Notes under the pieces: generated by a model
The model's database searches: none
Seen by the model: the letters and a program-made list of their open reading frames with translations, nothing else
Told to the model about the DNA's origin: nothing
Position numbers and translations under genes: made by a program
Shown here: piece by piece, positions 55,763 through 64,000 of the stretch
How positions within the stretch are numbered: position 1 is the stretch's first letter
How the letters are laid out: the number at the start of each line of letters is the position of its first letter
DNA from: Paralimibaculum aggregatum
GTDB lineage: Bacteria; Pseudomonadota; Alphaproteobacteria; Rhodobacterales; Rhodobacteraceae
DNA length: 64,000 nucleotides
Assembly: GCF_030270585.1 (NCBI RefSeq)
Contig: NZ_BSYI01000003.1
Coordinates: 124,001 to 188,000, forward strand
Direction: 5' to 3'

Positions 55763-56749
55763 TCAGCCGAGGCTGACCGAGACGGCGCTCTCCGGCAGCT
55801 CCTCGCCGAAGCATTTCTGGTAGAGCTCGGCCACCAGCTTGCGCTCCAGCTCGTCGCACTTGTTCAGGAAGGTCAGGCGGAAGGCAAAGCCGAGGTCGCG
55901 GCCGAAGATCTCCGCGTTCTGCGCCCAGGCGATCACCGTCCGCGGCGACATCACGGTGGAGAGATCGCCGTTCTTGAACGCCTCGCGGGTGAGATCCGCC
56001 ACGGTGACCATGCGCTTGACGATGTCCTCGCGGCCACCCTGGTATTCCGGGCACTTGGCCAGAACGATGTCGGTCTCGGCCTGGTGCGGCAGGTAGTTGA
56101 GGGTGGTGACGATCGACCAGCGGTCCATCTGCCCCTGGTTGATCTGCTGCGTGCCGTGATAGAGGCCGGTGGTGTCGCCGAGGCCGACCGTGTTGGCGGT
56201 GGCGAACAGCCGGAACGACGGGTGCGGGTGGATCACCTGGTTCTGATCGAGCAGGGTCAGCTTGCCGTCGGTCTCGAGCACGCGCTGGATCACGAACATC
56301 ACGTCCGGGCGGCCGGCATCGTATTCGTCGAACACGATCGCGGTCGGCGTGCGCAGCGCCCAGGGCAGGATGCCCTCCTGGAACTCGGTGACCTGGACGC
56401 CGTCGCGCAGCTTGATCGCGTCCTTGCCGATCAGGTCGATCCGGGAGATGTGGCTGTCGAGGTTGACGCGCACGCAGGCCCAGTTGAGCCGCGCCGCGAT
56501 CTGCTCGATATGCGTCGATTTCCCGGTGCCGTGATAGCCTTGGATCATCACGCGCCGGTTGTGCGCGAAGCCGGCGAGGATTGCGAGTGTGGTGTCGCGG
56601 TCGAATCGATAGGCCTCGTCGATCGCCGGCACCCGGTCGGTGGGCTCGGCGAAGCCTCTGATCTTCATATCCGCATCAATGCCGAAGGTCTCGCGGACAT
56701 CGAGCTCGACGCTCGGGATCTCGGCGGGATTGACGCTCCCATCGGGCAT
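55763..56749 (-). CDS. cobS: Aerobic cobaltochelatase subunit CobS
   Basis: 328 residues, an AAA+ ATPase of the MoxR-like class. Walker A is GYHGTGKST (71-79), Walker B is [10 protein letters not shown] (near 137), and a sensor Asn is in [14 protein letters not shown]. It drives cobalt insertion together with CobT and CobN. The length matches CobS of Rhodobacter and Brucella (~330). Three small genes separate it from cobT, all in the same direction. It follows the J-domain gene by 134 bp, a neighbour order that is common for cobS in this group. Confidence 0.97.
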   Translation of the reverse strand: MPDGSVNPAEIPSVELDVRETFGIDADMKIRGFAEPTDRVPAIDEAYRFDRDTTLAILAGFAHNRRVMIQGYHGTGKSTHIEQIAARLNWACVRVNLDSHISRIDLIGKDAIKLRDGVQVTEFQEGILPWALRTPTAIVFDEYDAGRPDVMFVIQRVLETDGKLTLLDQNQVIHPHPSFRLFATANTVGLGDTTGLYHGTQQINQGQMDRWSIVTTLNYLPHQAETDIVLAKCPEYQGGREDIVKRMVTVADLTREAFKNGDLSTVMSPRTVIAWAQNAEIFGRDLGFAFRLTFLNKCDELERKLVAELYQKCFGEELPESAVSVSLG

Positions 56750-56883
56750 GTCGGTCTCCTTAGCCTCTCTGGCGCACCCGTGTGAAGGATAGACAGCGCA
56801 TTGGCAAGGGCAAGCATGCGCCCGGGGCTGTCCAGTCGCCTGCCGGAAACTGGCCGGATCGGCAGCCTGGCAGGGTGCGGGGG

Positions 56884-57555
56884 TCAGTCGGTGAAATTCG
56901 GGCTCCGGCGCAGGATATCCCAGGCCTTGAGCACGCGGGCGAGGCGCTCCGGGTCCGGGTTCTCGCCGCCGTTCATGTCGGGGTGCAGGTCCTTCACGAG
57001 CCCGCGATAGGCGGCGCGCACCGCGGCCCGCTCGGCCACCTGATGCGGCACGCCGAGGGTGTCGAGCGCGCGCTGCTCCTCGCGGCTGAGGCGGCGGCGC
57101 GGGCGGGTCGGGTCGGCCTCCGCCTGCGGCCCGGGGCTGATCGTGGCGGCGGCGCCGAGCACGTCCATCGGGTCGGATATGCCGAAGCGCGCCCAGGCCC
57201 GGCCCGGCTCGTGCGCGGCGGTGCCGCCCTCGCGCGCGCCCTGGCCCAGCGTCCAGGTCGGCCGCTCCCAGGTGGTGGCGCCGCGCAGGATCTGGTCCAC
57301 CTCGTCGTCGCTGCGATTGGCGAAGAAGTTCCACGAGGCGTTGTAGTCGCGCACATGCTCGAGGCAGAACCAGCGGAACTCGTTGAGCCGGTCCGGCGCG
57401 GCGGGGGCGCGGTACTGCGCCGTGCGGTCGCAGCCGGGGTTCTCGCAGACCCGCTCGGAGGTCTCGAAGGCGCCGGACATGCCGCGCGTGCGCATGCGCC
57501 GCCGCTTGTCGGCGGCCACCGAAACGTCGTAGTCGAATGGCGAACGGCGGGCCAT
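56884..57555 (-). CDS. J-domain co-chaperone
   Basis: 223 residues. The C-terminal J domain (~163-220) carries the HPD tripeptide at 191-193 ([12 protein letters not shown]). The N-terminal part (1-110) is specific to alphaproteobacterial J-domain proteins of this sort, with Cys37, Cys42 and Cys64 as a possible metal site (CENPGC) and [16 protein letters not shown]. It would stimulate DnaK ATPase on selected clients. Its gene precedes cobS, hinting at assistance for the cobaltochelatase AAA+ complex, which is an inference from order alone. Confidence 0.85.
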   Translation of the reverse strand: MARRSPFDYDVSVAADKRRRMRTRGMSGAFETSERVCENPGCDRTAQYRAPAAPDRLNEFRWFCLEHVRDYNASWNFFANRSDDEVDQILRGATTWERPTWTLGQGAREGGTAAHEPGRAWARFGISDPMDVLGAAATISPGPQAEADPTRPRRRLSREEQRALDTLGVPHQVAERAAVRAAYRGLVKDLHPDMNGGENPDPERLARVLKAWDILRRSPNFTD

Positions 57556-57683
57556 CCCGTCTTCCTTCGGCTGTCCTGTGTCTGTCCTTCGGCAGGCGGA
57601 TGCGGCACGATGCGTCTCCGGCACCGGATCAACATACCCTTCCCGCGCCGCAATTCGATATCTTGACAGGGAAAAAAGCGCTC

Positions 57684-57950
57684 ATGTCGGTAACCGAAAC
57701 CATCGAGACCAAGCTTCGCGCCGCCTTTGCCCCGGCGGAGATGGAGCTCGTCGACGAGAGCGACCGCCATCGCGGCCATTCCGGCTATCGCGAGGGCGGC
57801 GAGAGCCATTTCCGCCTGCGCATGGTCTCCGAGGCCTTCGCCGGGCAGAGCCGGGTGGAGCGCCAGCGCGCGGTCAACCGGGTGCTCGCCGAGGAGCTGG
57901 CCGAGCGGGTGCATGCGCTGGCGATGTCGCTGAAGGCGCCGGGGGAATGA
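57684..57950 (+). CDS. BolA family protein
   Basis: 88 residues. It has the class II KH-like fold of BolA with ELVDESDRHRGHSGYREGGESHFRLRMVS cut to its key elements DESDRHRGH and ESHF, and VEFRQR-like RVERQRAVNRVL. BolA proteins partner with monothiol glutaredoxins in iron-sulfur handling. Translation starts at ATG 57684. It is divergent from the J-domain gene and overlaps the lipoprotein gene downstream by 4 bp. Confidence 0.95.
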   Translation: MSVTETIETKLRAAFAPAEMELVDESDRHRGHSGYREGGESHFRLRMVSEAFAGQSRVERQRAVNRVLAEELAERVHALAMSLKAPGE

Positions 57951-58195
57951 GCCGGCGCGCCGTCCTTGCGCTGGCGCTGCTGCCGCTCGCGCCTTCGGGC
58001 TGCGTGGTGGCGACGGTGGTCGGCACGGCGGTGGAGGTGACGGCGACGGTGGTCGAGACGACGGTGGAGGTCGGCGCGGCGGTGGTCACCGCGCCGGTGC
58101 GCATCGTCGGTGCGGTGATCCCCGATGACGACGATGACGACGATGCGCCGCGCCGCGAGGCCGCCCGGCGCGAGCCCGAGCCGGCGGACGACTGA
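57947..58195 (+). CDS. Small lipoprotein, NF012211-like low complexity
   Basis: 82 residues. A lipobox (LAPSGC, Cys19) begins the mature protein. The body is a Val/Thr/Ala repeat (TVVGTAVEVTATVVETTVEVGAA) with a periodicity of ~7 residues, followed by a run of seven Asp and a charged tail. It overlaps bolA as ATGA, so it is translated together with it. No function is known; the label refers only to its low-complexity nature and not to a database match. Confidence 0.7.
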   Translation: MSRRAVLALALLPLAPSGCVVATVVGTAVEVTATVVETTVEVGAAVVTAPVRIVGAVIPDDDDDDDAPRREAARREPEPADD

Positions 58196-58330
58196 GGCCC
58201 GCCACCCCGGCCGCGGGCTGTACGCGCCCGGGCGCGGCGCCGCCGGTGGGGGGCGAGGCGGGGGCGGCAAGCCCGGGTCGGGCGAGGCATTGCCGGGGCG
58301 GGCGGCGCCCGGAGGCGCCCCGCCCGCGCC

Positions 58331-59845
58331 TCACTCCACCCCGAGCTTGGCCTTCACCAGCTTCTGCACCGCCTGCGGGTTGGCCTTGCCGCCGGTCGCC
58401 TTCATCACCTGCCCGACGAACCAGCCGGCCAGCGAGGGCTTGGCCTTGGCCTGCTCCACCTTGTCCGGGTTGGCGGCGATCACCGCGTCGACCGCGGCCT
58501 CGATGGCGCCGGTGTCGGTGACCTGCTTCATGCCGCGAGCCTCGACGATCTCCGCCGGGTCGCCGCCCTCATTGTAGACGATCTCGAAGAGGTCCTTGGC
58601 GATCTTGCCGGAGATGTCGCCCTTGGCGATCAGGTCGAGAATGCCGCCGAGCTGCGCCGCCGAGACCGGGCTCTCCGCGATGCCGTGGCCCTCCTTGTTG
58701 AGCCGGCCGAAGAGCTCGTTGATCACCCAGTTGGCCGCCGCCTTGCCGTCGCGCCCCTCGGCCACCGCCTCGAAGAAGTCGGCATTGGCGCGCTCGGCCA
58801 CCAGCACGCCGGCATCGTATTCGGTGATGCCGTAGCTCGCCACCAGCCGCGCCTTCTTCTCGTCCGGCAGCTCCGGCAGCCCGGCGGCGATCTCGTCCAC
58901 CAGCTCCTGCCCGAACTCGAGCGGCAGCAGGTCGGGATCGGGGAAATAGCGGTAGTCATGCGCCTCCTCCTTGGAGCGCATCGACCGCGTCTCGCCCTTG
59001 GTCGGGTTGTAGAGCCGGGTCTCCTGGTCGATCGTGCCGCCATCCTCGAGGATCGCGATCTGGCGGCGCGCCTCGTACTCGATCGCCTGGATGATGAAGC
59101 GCATCGAGTTCATGTTCTTGATCTCGCAGCGCGTGCCGAGATGGGAGAAATCCCCGGTCTCGCGGAACTTCTCGTAGGCGCCGCGCCGGCAGACCGAGAC
59201 GTTGACATCGGCCCGTAGCGAGCCCTCCTGCATGTTGCCGTCGCAGGTGCCGAGATAGCGCAGGATCTGGCGCAGCTTGCGCACGTATTCCGCCGCCTCC
59301 TCCGGCCCGCGGATGTCCGGCCGGCTGACGATCTCCATCAGCGCCACGCCGGTGCGGTTGAGATCGACGAAGGAGAGCGCCGGGTCCATGTCGTGGATCG
59401 ACTTGCCGGCATCCTGCTCGAGATGGATGCGCTCGATGCGCACGCGGCGCGCGACGCCCGGCTCCATGTCCACCAGCACCTCGCCCTCGCCGACGATGGG
59501 GTGCTTGAACTGGCTGATCTGGTAGCCCTGCGGCAGGTCGGGGTAGAAGTAGTTCTTCCGGTCGAAGACCGAGCGCAGGTTGATCTCCGCCTTCAGCCCG
59601 AGGCCGGTGCGGATCGCCTGCTCGACGCAGCCGCGGTTGATCACCGGCAGCATCCCCGGCATCGCCGCATCCACCAGGCTGACCTGGGTGTTCGGCTCGG
59701 CGCCGAAGGCGGTCGAGGCGCCGGAGAACAGCTTCGCCGCGGATGCGACCTGGGCATGGACCTCCATGCCGATGACGATTTCCCAGTCCTCCTTGACGCC
59801 GGCGATCGTCTTCGGCGTGGGCTCGCGGTAGCTCAGTCCGGTCAT
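58331..59845 (-). CDS. gatB: Asp-tRNA(Asn)/Glu-tRNA(Gln) amidotransferase subunit B
   Basis: 504 residues. The catalytic cradle has [32 protein letters not shown] (near 215), [12 protein letters not shown] and [20 protein letters not shown], all typical of GatB. The C-terminal helical and YqeY-like tail (~355-504) ends [11 protein letters not shown]. With GatA and GatC it forms Gln-tRNA(Gln) and Asn-tRNA(Asn) from misacylated precursors. gatA and gatC are not adjacent. ATG 59845 is the conserved start. Confidence 0.98.
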   Translation of the reverse strand: MTGLSYREPTPKTIAGVKEDWEIVIGMEVHAQVASAAKLFSGASTAFGAEPNTQVSLVDAAMPGMLPVINRGCVEQAIRTGLGLKAEINLRSVFDRKNYFYPDLPQGYQISQFKHPIVGEGEVLVDMEPGVARRVRIERIHLEQDAGKSIHDMDPALSFVDLNRTGVALMEIVSRPDIRGPEEAAEYVRKLRQILRYLGTCDGNMQEGSLRADVNVSVCRRGAYEKFRETGDFSHLGTRCEIKNMNSMRFIIQAIEYEARRQIAILEDGGTIDQETRLYNPTKGETRSMRSKEEAHDYRYFPDPDLLPLEFGQELVDEIAAGLPELPDEKKARLVASYGITEYDAGVLVAERANADFFEAVAEGRDGKAAANWVINELFGRLNKEGHGIAESPVSAAQLGGILDLIAKGDISGKIAKDLFEIVYNEGGDPAEIVEARGMKQVTDTGAIEAAVDAVIAANPDKVEQAKAKPSLAGWFVGQVMKATGGKANPQAVQKLVKAKLGVE

Positions 59846-60040
59846 GGGTGCCTCGGCTCTTCGGGTCTCTTCAACGTCCCAGCTTCTAGAAATCCCGCTG
59901 CCCGCAGGCAAGGGCCGGTCGCCGGTCATCGCGTGCATTACGTTGACGTAATTGCCTGTGTGCCGGAACCTCGGGACAGGACCACGACTCTGTTTCGACC
60001 CTCGGGAGACCCGGGAATCCAAGGAAGACAGGAGGAGACG

Positions 60041-60724
60041 ATGACCAATCTGCAGGCTGGCGGGATCGCGATGATGGCGGCCGCAACCCTTGCCCTCGGC
60101 GCCGAGCGCGGCGCGGCGGCGACCTTCGATCTCACCGGTGCGGGGCCGGACATGGCGACGCTGGTGCTGAGCGTCGACGGCATCGGCCTCACGATCTCGC
60201 CGGCGGGCAGCACCGGCACGCCGTCGATCACCCAGAACGCCGGAGGCATCGGCGTGATCGGCACGGCGGGGGCGATGATCACCGACGGCGTGGCCGAGAT
60301 CGACAGCCGGCTCACGGTGCTCGGCTTCAGCTACGGCAACGATGTCATCCTCACCTTCGACCAGGTGGTGGAGCTCGACCTGCTCTCCTTCGGCAATTTC
60401 GAGGATGGCGACGATTTCGGGCTGGTCGTCGACGGCAACACCCTGTTCGGCGCCAATGCCGTCTCGCAGGCGGATCTCGGGGTCGACGACATGCTCGAGC
60501 TCGCCGCCGAGCTGACCCTCGCCGAGCGGACCGGCACCGTGTTCCGGCTCAACACCGCCGTGGTCGACGGCGGCCCCTTCGGCACGGACGACGTCGACAG
60601 CTTCCTGCTTTCCGAGGTCACCGTGACCGCGTCCAGCTCGGAGATCCCGGTGCCGCCGGCGCTGCCGCTGATGCTCGGCGCGCTGGCGCTGCTCGGATAC
60701 CGCGCGCGGGGGCGCCGCAGCTAG
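60041..60724 (+). CDS. VPLPA-CTERM sorted surface protein
   Basis: 227 residues. A signal peptide (1-27) precedes a beta-rich, Gly/Asp/Leu-rich domain ([21 protein letters not shown] ... [10 protein letters not shown], shown here only in part). The C-terminus is a VPLPA-CTERM signal: [20 protein letters not shown] and a basic tail RARGRRS. Exosortase-dependent sorting and surface or exopolysaccharide attachment are inferred, so the genome should encode a matching exosortase. ATG 60041 has AGGAGGAG directly upstream. Confidence 0.85.
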   Translation: MTNLQAGGIAMMAAATLALGAERGAAATFDLTGAGPDMATLVLSVDGIGLTISPAGSTGTPSITQNAGGIGVIGTAGAMITDGVAEIDSRLTVLGFSYGNDVILTFDQVVELDLLSFGNFEDGDDFGLVVDGNTLFGANAVSQADLGVDDMLELAAELTLAERTGTVFRLNTAVVDGGPFGTDDVDSFLLSEVTVTASSSEIPVPPALPLMLGALALLGYRARGRRS

Positions 60725-60907
60725 GCCGCGCGCCGGGGCACCGCGCCCGGGCGGCCCCCCCGGCCGGAGCGGCGCGGTCGCCGCCGCGCCGGCCGATACA
60801 CGCGCGCGCCAATTGAAACGCGGGCCGAAATCAAGCGGATACAGGGGCTGCCCATCTGCCTCGTCGCGGCAGGCAAGGCCGCGAGCACAGAGGCAATGGA
60901 GAAAGAC

Positions 60908-61204
60908 ATGCCCGTATACATCAAGTTCGACGGCGTCGAGGGCGAGAGCCGGGCCGCCAGCACCCCGAAGCTGCAGGAGGCCTGTGCCGACGGCACCTTC
61001 ATGGCCGGCGACGACGGCTTCGCCTTCGCTCCGGTCGAGGCGCCCATGCAGACCCGCGAGTCGCTCGAGGCGGCGGGTCTCGAGGTGGTGGTTGCGGCCG
61101 CCACCACCGAGTCGCTGCCGGCAGAGGACCTGCAGCTCAACTACATCGAGATCGTGTTCGATCATTCCGTCGAGGGCGGCGCGACCGACGCCATCATCGG
61201 CTGA
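60908..61204 (+). CDS. Small protein with Hcp-like N-terminus
   Basis: 98 residues from ATG 60908, which has GGAGAAAG 3-10 nt before it; ATG 60896 is in frame but has no ribosome site. The start [14 protein letters not shown] is very close to the opening of type VI Hcp proteins ([13 protein letters not shown]), yet the rest ([18 protein letters not shown] ... [19 protein letters not shown]) does not continue as Hcp and is too short for the Hcp ring. No secretion genes are nearby. It may be an Hcp-derived fragment or a convergent start. Function unknown. Confidence 0.6.
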   Translation: MPVYIKFDGVEGESRAASTPKLQEACADGTFMAGDDGFAFAPVEAPMQTRESLEAAGLEVVVAAATTESLPAEDLQLNYIEIVFDHSVEGGATDAIIG

Positions 61205-61214
61205 CCGCACGACC

Positions 61215-61254
61215 GTCCACGACAGGGCTGTCCACGACAGGGCTGTCCACGACA
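61215..61254. repeat. 15-bp tandem repeat downstream of the Hcp-like gene
   Basis: GTCCACGACAGGGCT is present twice in full, followed by a third partial copy (GTCCACGACA). It begins 10 bp after the stop codon at 61204. It is non-coding. Confidence 0.85.
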
Positions 61255-61339
61255 CGACCGCCCGCGCAGGAAACGGGCGGACACCGTCGCCCACCCCGGC
61301 TATCCCTCCTTCCGGCAATGCAGGGCACGGGAGGCAGGG

Positions 61340-62302
61340 ATGGCCGGACAGGGCATGACGAGCGGCGTGGGGGCAATGCTGCTCGCGCTCTCGCTCCTCT
61401 GGGGCGGGTCCTTCCTCTTCGTCGGCATCGCGGTGGCGGAGCTGCCACCCTTCACCATCGTCGCGCTGCGCGTCGGGCTCGCCGCGCTCGCCCTCTGGGC
61501 GGTGCTGGCGCTGACCGGCGCGCGCGTGCCGCGGAGCGCGCGCATCTGGGCGGCCTTCCTCGCCATGGGATGCCTGAACAACGCGATCCCGTTCAGCCTG
61601 ATCGTCTGGGGGCAGACGCAGATCGCCTCCGGCCTTGCCGCCATCCTCAACGCGACGACACCGATCTTCACCGTGCTGCTGGCGCACTGGCTGACGGCGG
61701 ACGAGCGGCTCACGGGGGCGAAGCTCGCCGGTGTCGGGCTCGGGCTCGCCGGGGTCGCGGTGATGGTCGGGCTCGATGCGCTGGAGGGGCTGGGCGCGGC
61801 GGTGCCGGCGCAGCTCGCGGTGCTGGCGGCGGCGCTCTCCTATGCCGCGGCGGGGATCTTCGGCCGGCGGTTCCGTGCCATGGGGGTGAGCCCGCTGACC
61901 ACCGCGGCGGGGCAGGTGACCGGCTCGGCGCTGCTGATCCTGCCGCTGGCGCTGTGGCTCGAGCGGCCCTGGGCGCTCGCGGCGCCCTCTGCCGGCACCT
62001 GGGCCGCGGTGGCGGCGCTCGCGCTCCTCTCCACGGCGCTCGCCTATCTGCTCTATTTCCGCATCCTTGCCGCGGCGGGCGCGACGGTGCTGCTGCTCGT
62101 CACCTTCCTGATCCCGCCATCGGCCATCGCCATGGGCTGGCTGGTGCTGGACGAGCGGCTGGAGCCCCGCCACGCCGCGGGGCTCGCGCTGATCCTCGCC
62201 GGCCTCGCCGCCATCGACGGCCGGGCGGCGCGGCTCATTCGGCGGGGGAAGCGCCCGCCGCCGCCTTCGCCGCGACCTGCTCGGCGGCCTCCCGCTCCCT
62301 GA
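61340..62302 (+). CDS. EamA/DMT superfamily transporter
   Basis: 320 residues with ten hydrophobic membrane segments in two EamA halves: [20 protein letters not shown] near the N-terminus, then a second set from ~160 to 290. It probably exports or imports small metabolites. The last ~25 residues are Pro/Arg-rich ([17 protein letters not shown]) and arise where the gene overlaps 68 bp of the convergent terC gene, so the tail may be a read-through addition. ATG 61340 follows GGAGGCAGGG. Confidence 0.88.
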   Translation: MAGQGMTSGVGAMLLALSLLWGGSFLFVGIAVAELPPFTIVALRVGLAALALWAVLALTGARVPRSARIWAAFLAMGCLNNAIPFSLIVWGQTQIASGLAAILNATTPIFTVLLAHWLTADERLTGAKLAGVGLGLAGVAVMVGLDALEGLGAAVPAQLAVLAAALSYAAAGIFGRRFRAMGVSPLTTAAGQVTGSALLILPLALWLERPWALAAPSAGTWAAVAALALLSTALAYLLYFRILAAAGATVLLLVTFLIPPSAIAMGWLVLDERLEPRHAAGLALILAGLAAIDGRAARLIRRGKRPPPPSPRPARRPPAP

Positions 62303-63071
62303 GGCGGGCGAGCTTCTTCTGGTAGCCGGTCTGCAGGATGTCCACCGCCACCAGCACCGCGATCGAGAAGTAGAAGGTCGCCTTCGACATCGGCTCCACC
62401 GCATAGCCGAAGAGATGCAGGTGCGGCTCCGCGGCATGGCCCGATTCGCCGAGCAGCACGACGCCGACGATCAACAGGATGAAGAGCCCGAGCACCTCGT
62501 ATTTGCGATTGTTGCGGATGAAGCTCGAGACCGTGTCGGCCAGCAGCAGCATGCCGACACCCGAGGCGATGATCGCGATCGCCAGCAGCGGGAAGAGATC
62601 GGTGATCGCCAGCGCCGAGAGGATCGAATCGAACGAGAAGATCAGGTTCATCAGCACGATCATCGCGATCACCGCGGTGGCCGATTTCGGCTCGCGGCCC
62701 TCGGTGTGCTCGGGGTCCTCGATCTTCAGCAGGTGGTTGATCTCCTTCACCGCGGTATACATCAGGAAGGCGCCGCCGAAGACGAAGATCACGGTGGAGA
62801 AGTTGACCCCGCCCTCGATGATGCCCGGAATCGCGAACACGTAGAAGGGCTCGGCCAGCGCCTCGATCAGCTGGATCATCGCGAACAGCAGCACGATGCG
62901 CAGGCCGATCGCGATCAGGATGCCGGTGCGGCGCACGCGGGCCTGGTCGGCCGCCGGTGCGCGCTGGCTCTCGATGCTGATATAGAGCAGGTTGTCGAAG
63001 CCGAGAACGGCCTGCAGGAAGATCAGGACGCCGAGATTGAGGAGGCTCGTGAGGGTGAACAGCTCGTCCAT
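62235..63071 (-). CDS. TerC family integral membrane protein
   Basis: 278 residues with 7-8 membrane segments. The TerC signature is present: [15 protein letters not shown] near 20 and [18 protein letters not shown] near 140, where the paired FDN/FDS acidic motifs are the family's metal-linked sites. TerC/Alx proteins are linked to manganese export and metal stress. The C-terminal cytoplasmic tail is charged ([14 protein letters not shown]). It overlaps the convergent EamA gene end by 68 bp. Confidence 0.92.
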   Translation of the reverse strand: MDELFTLTSLLNLGVLIFLQAVLGFDNLLYISIESQRAPAADQARVRRTGILIAIGLRIVLLFAMIQLIEALAEPFYVFAIPGIIEGGVNFSTVIFVFGGAFLMYTAVKEINHLLKIEDPEHTEGREPKSATAVIAMIVLMNLIFSFDSILSALAITDLFPLLAIAIIASGVGMLLLADTVSSFIRNNRKYEVLGLFILLIVGVVLLGESGHAAEPHLHLFGYAVEPMSKATFYFSIAVLVAVDILQTGYQKKLARLREREAAEQVAAKAAAGASPAE

Positions 63072-63182
63072 GGCGGGCTCCTTTGCCGGGGTTGCCGTGG
63101 CTCTGCGCCGGGGCGCGGGGCGGTCCGAAAGCTCGGGGGCGTTCTACCGGTGCCGCGGGGTCCGCTCAAGGAAGGAAAGCCC

Positions 63183-63611
63183 ATGATCGCAACCATCGGC
63201 TATGCGAAGGCAACCCAGGACGCGCTGATCGCGCGGCTGCAGGGGGCCGGAATCGGGCGGCTCGTCGATGTGCGCGCGGTGGCCGCCTCGCGCCGGGCCG
63301 GCTTCTCCAAGCGGGTGCTGGCGGCGAGCCTCGGGGAAGCCGGGATCGACTATGTGCATCTGCGGGGGCTCGGCACCCCGAAGCCCGGGCGCGACGCGGC
63401 GCGCAAGGGCCGGGTGGACGAGATGCGGGCGATCTTCGCCGCGCATCTCGAGACGCCGGAGGCGCAGGACGACTGGGCAAGGCTGCTCGCGCTGGTCGAG
63501 GAGGGGCCGCTGGCGCTCCTCTGCTACTGCGAGCATGCCGCCGGCTGCCACCGCCGCGTGCTCAGCGAACGGCTCGAGGCGGAGACGGGCCGCGGCTGGA
63601 CGGATCTCTGA
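63183..63611 (+). CDS. DUF488 family protein
   Basis: 142 residues, a short DUF488 protein. It has IATIGYAKATQDALIARL at the start, LVDVRAVAASRRAGFSK near 27 and the conserved cysteine-histidine end LLCYCEHAAGCHRRVLSERL near 110-130. The family is widespread, with unknown biochemical role (a nuclease-like or metal-binding function has been suggested). It is monocistronic and followed by a conserved-loop hairpin. Confidence 0.93.
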   Translation: MIATIGYAKATQDALIARLQGAGIGRLVDVRAVAASRRAGFSKRVLAASLGEAGIDYVHLRGLGTPKPGRDAARKGRVDEMRAIFAAHLETPEAQDDWARLLALVEEGPLALLCYCEHAAGCHRRVLSERLEAETGRGWTDL

Positions 63612-63614
63612 TCC

Positions 63615-63697
63615 CCGCCCCCCTGTCCCGCAGCCGGAGCGGGGCGCGCCCGCCCGCCCACCCCGCGCCCCGCTCCGGCCGCGGGACAGGGGGGCGG
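63615..63697. repeat. Long hairpin with conserved C-rich 15-nt loop (copy 3)
   Basis: The arms 63615-63648 and 63664-63697 are 34 bp with a single mismatch. The loop at 63649-63663 is CCCGCCCGCCCACCC, identical to copy 1. It lies 4 bp after the DUF488 stop codon and 56 bp before tRNA-Arg. No T-run follows. Confidence 0.88.
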
Positions 63698-63753
63698 AAC
63701 CGGCCGCCGCGCCGCGTTGCGCCCCGCCTGCGGCGAGGGTAAGGAGGGCGCAT

Positions 63754-63830
63754 GGCCCCGTAGCTCAACTGGATAGAGCACCGGACTTCTAATCCGACGG
63801 CTGCAGGTTCGAGTCCTGCCGGGGTCGCCA
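63754..63830 (+). tRNA. tRNA-Arg (anticodon TCT)
   Basis: 77 nt including an encoded CCA. All parts fold: acceptor GGCCCCG with CGGGGTC (G2-U71 wobble), D arm GCTC/GAGC, anticodon loop CTTCTAA, T arm GCAGG-TTCGAGT-CCTGC and discriminator G. The anticodon stem has a C-A mismatch at its first pair (27-43). It reads AGA codons, which are rare in such GC-rich genomes. Confidence 0.97.
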
Positions 63831-64000
63831 GTGCTGCCGCGCCAGCGCGGCGTCCGGCCGGCATGCCGGCCCGTTTCCTCGGCTGACCGACACCGCGCGC
63901 CCCGCCGCCGCCGGGTGTTCTCCGATGGCCCGGCGCCGGTGCCGCCATGCCCGGCCGGAGGGCCGCGTGCATTGCACCTAGTGCGCTGCACAAAGACCCT
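63831..64000. other. Window end, no supported gene
   Basis: 170 bp downstream of the tRNA. No reading frame with a credible start and no recognisable hairpin is seen. Confidence 0.5.

Overview
The window reads as chromosomal DNA of a very GC-rich alphaproteobacterium, most likely a Rhodobacteraceae/Paracoccaceae relative. This is an inference from gene content: split cobaltochelatase genes cobS and cobT, a SAM-II riboswitch in front of metZ, an FnrL-type site in front of hemN, a VPLPA-CTERM surface protein and roseobacter-type sulfolactate genes. There is no phage, integrase, insertion sequence or CRISPR array. About 58 protein genes and one tRNA are supported.

Layout. 0-4 kb: the end of a secreted choice-of-anchor I/DUF4214 protein, a secreted trypsin-like protease and a DoxX-like membrane protein. 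4-10 kb: tsf and rpsB, a frameshifted SDR gene and pepN. 10-15 kb: a GT39-type glycosyltransferase, a small cytochrome c, a macro-domain protein, an LprI-like protein, a TetR regulator and a broken SYLF-like gene. 15.8-25.5 kb: a divergent metabolic module. A GntR/UTRA regulator and an Opp/Dpp-type ABC importer are read leftward, and suyA-suyB-comC for (R)-sulfolactate breakdown are read rightward from a shared 102-bp control region holding a palindrome. 25.5-29.4 kb: three translationally coupled polysaccharide genes (GT4, flippase, GT4). 29.4-32.3 kb: divergent znuCB and znuA around a likely Zur box. 33.4-37.2 kb: hemN behind a perfect FNR box, an HMA2-like protein, and a membrane-anchored ParA-like ATPase coupled to a 90-residue protein.

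37.4-47 kb: gph, glmU-glmS, a lipoprotein, a SOUL-family lipoprotein, a LysR/azoreductase pair, folE and metZ with its SAM-II riboswitch. 47-52 kb: a GST, a TPR protein and a TolB-propeller/M28/PDZ peptidase. 52-58 kb: a leftward block running from a J-domain gene through cobS, three unrelated small genes and cobT, with bolA and a lipoprotein gene read the other way. 58-64 kb: gatB, a VPLPA-CTERM protein, a small Hcp-start-like protein, an EamA transporter, a TerC protein, a DUF488 protein and tRNA-Arg(TCT).

The most unexpected structure is a family of long hairpins directly after stop codons (17921-17997, 51894-51977, 63615-63697). Their 31-34 bp arms differ in sequence, but the 15-nt loop is the same or differs at one base. 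Two looser relatives lie at 3080-3171 and 52000-52092. Several genes carry single-base frame breaks (SDR, SYLF, LysR start), so either indel errors remain in this assembly or several accessory genes are decaying.
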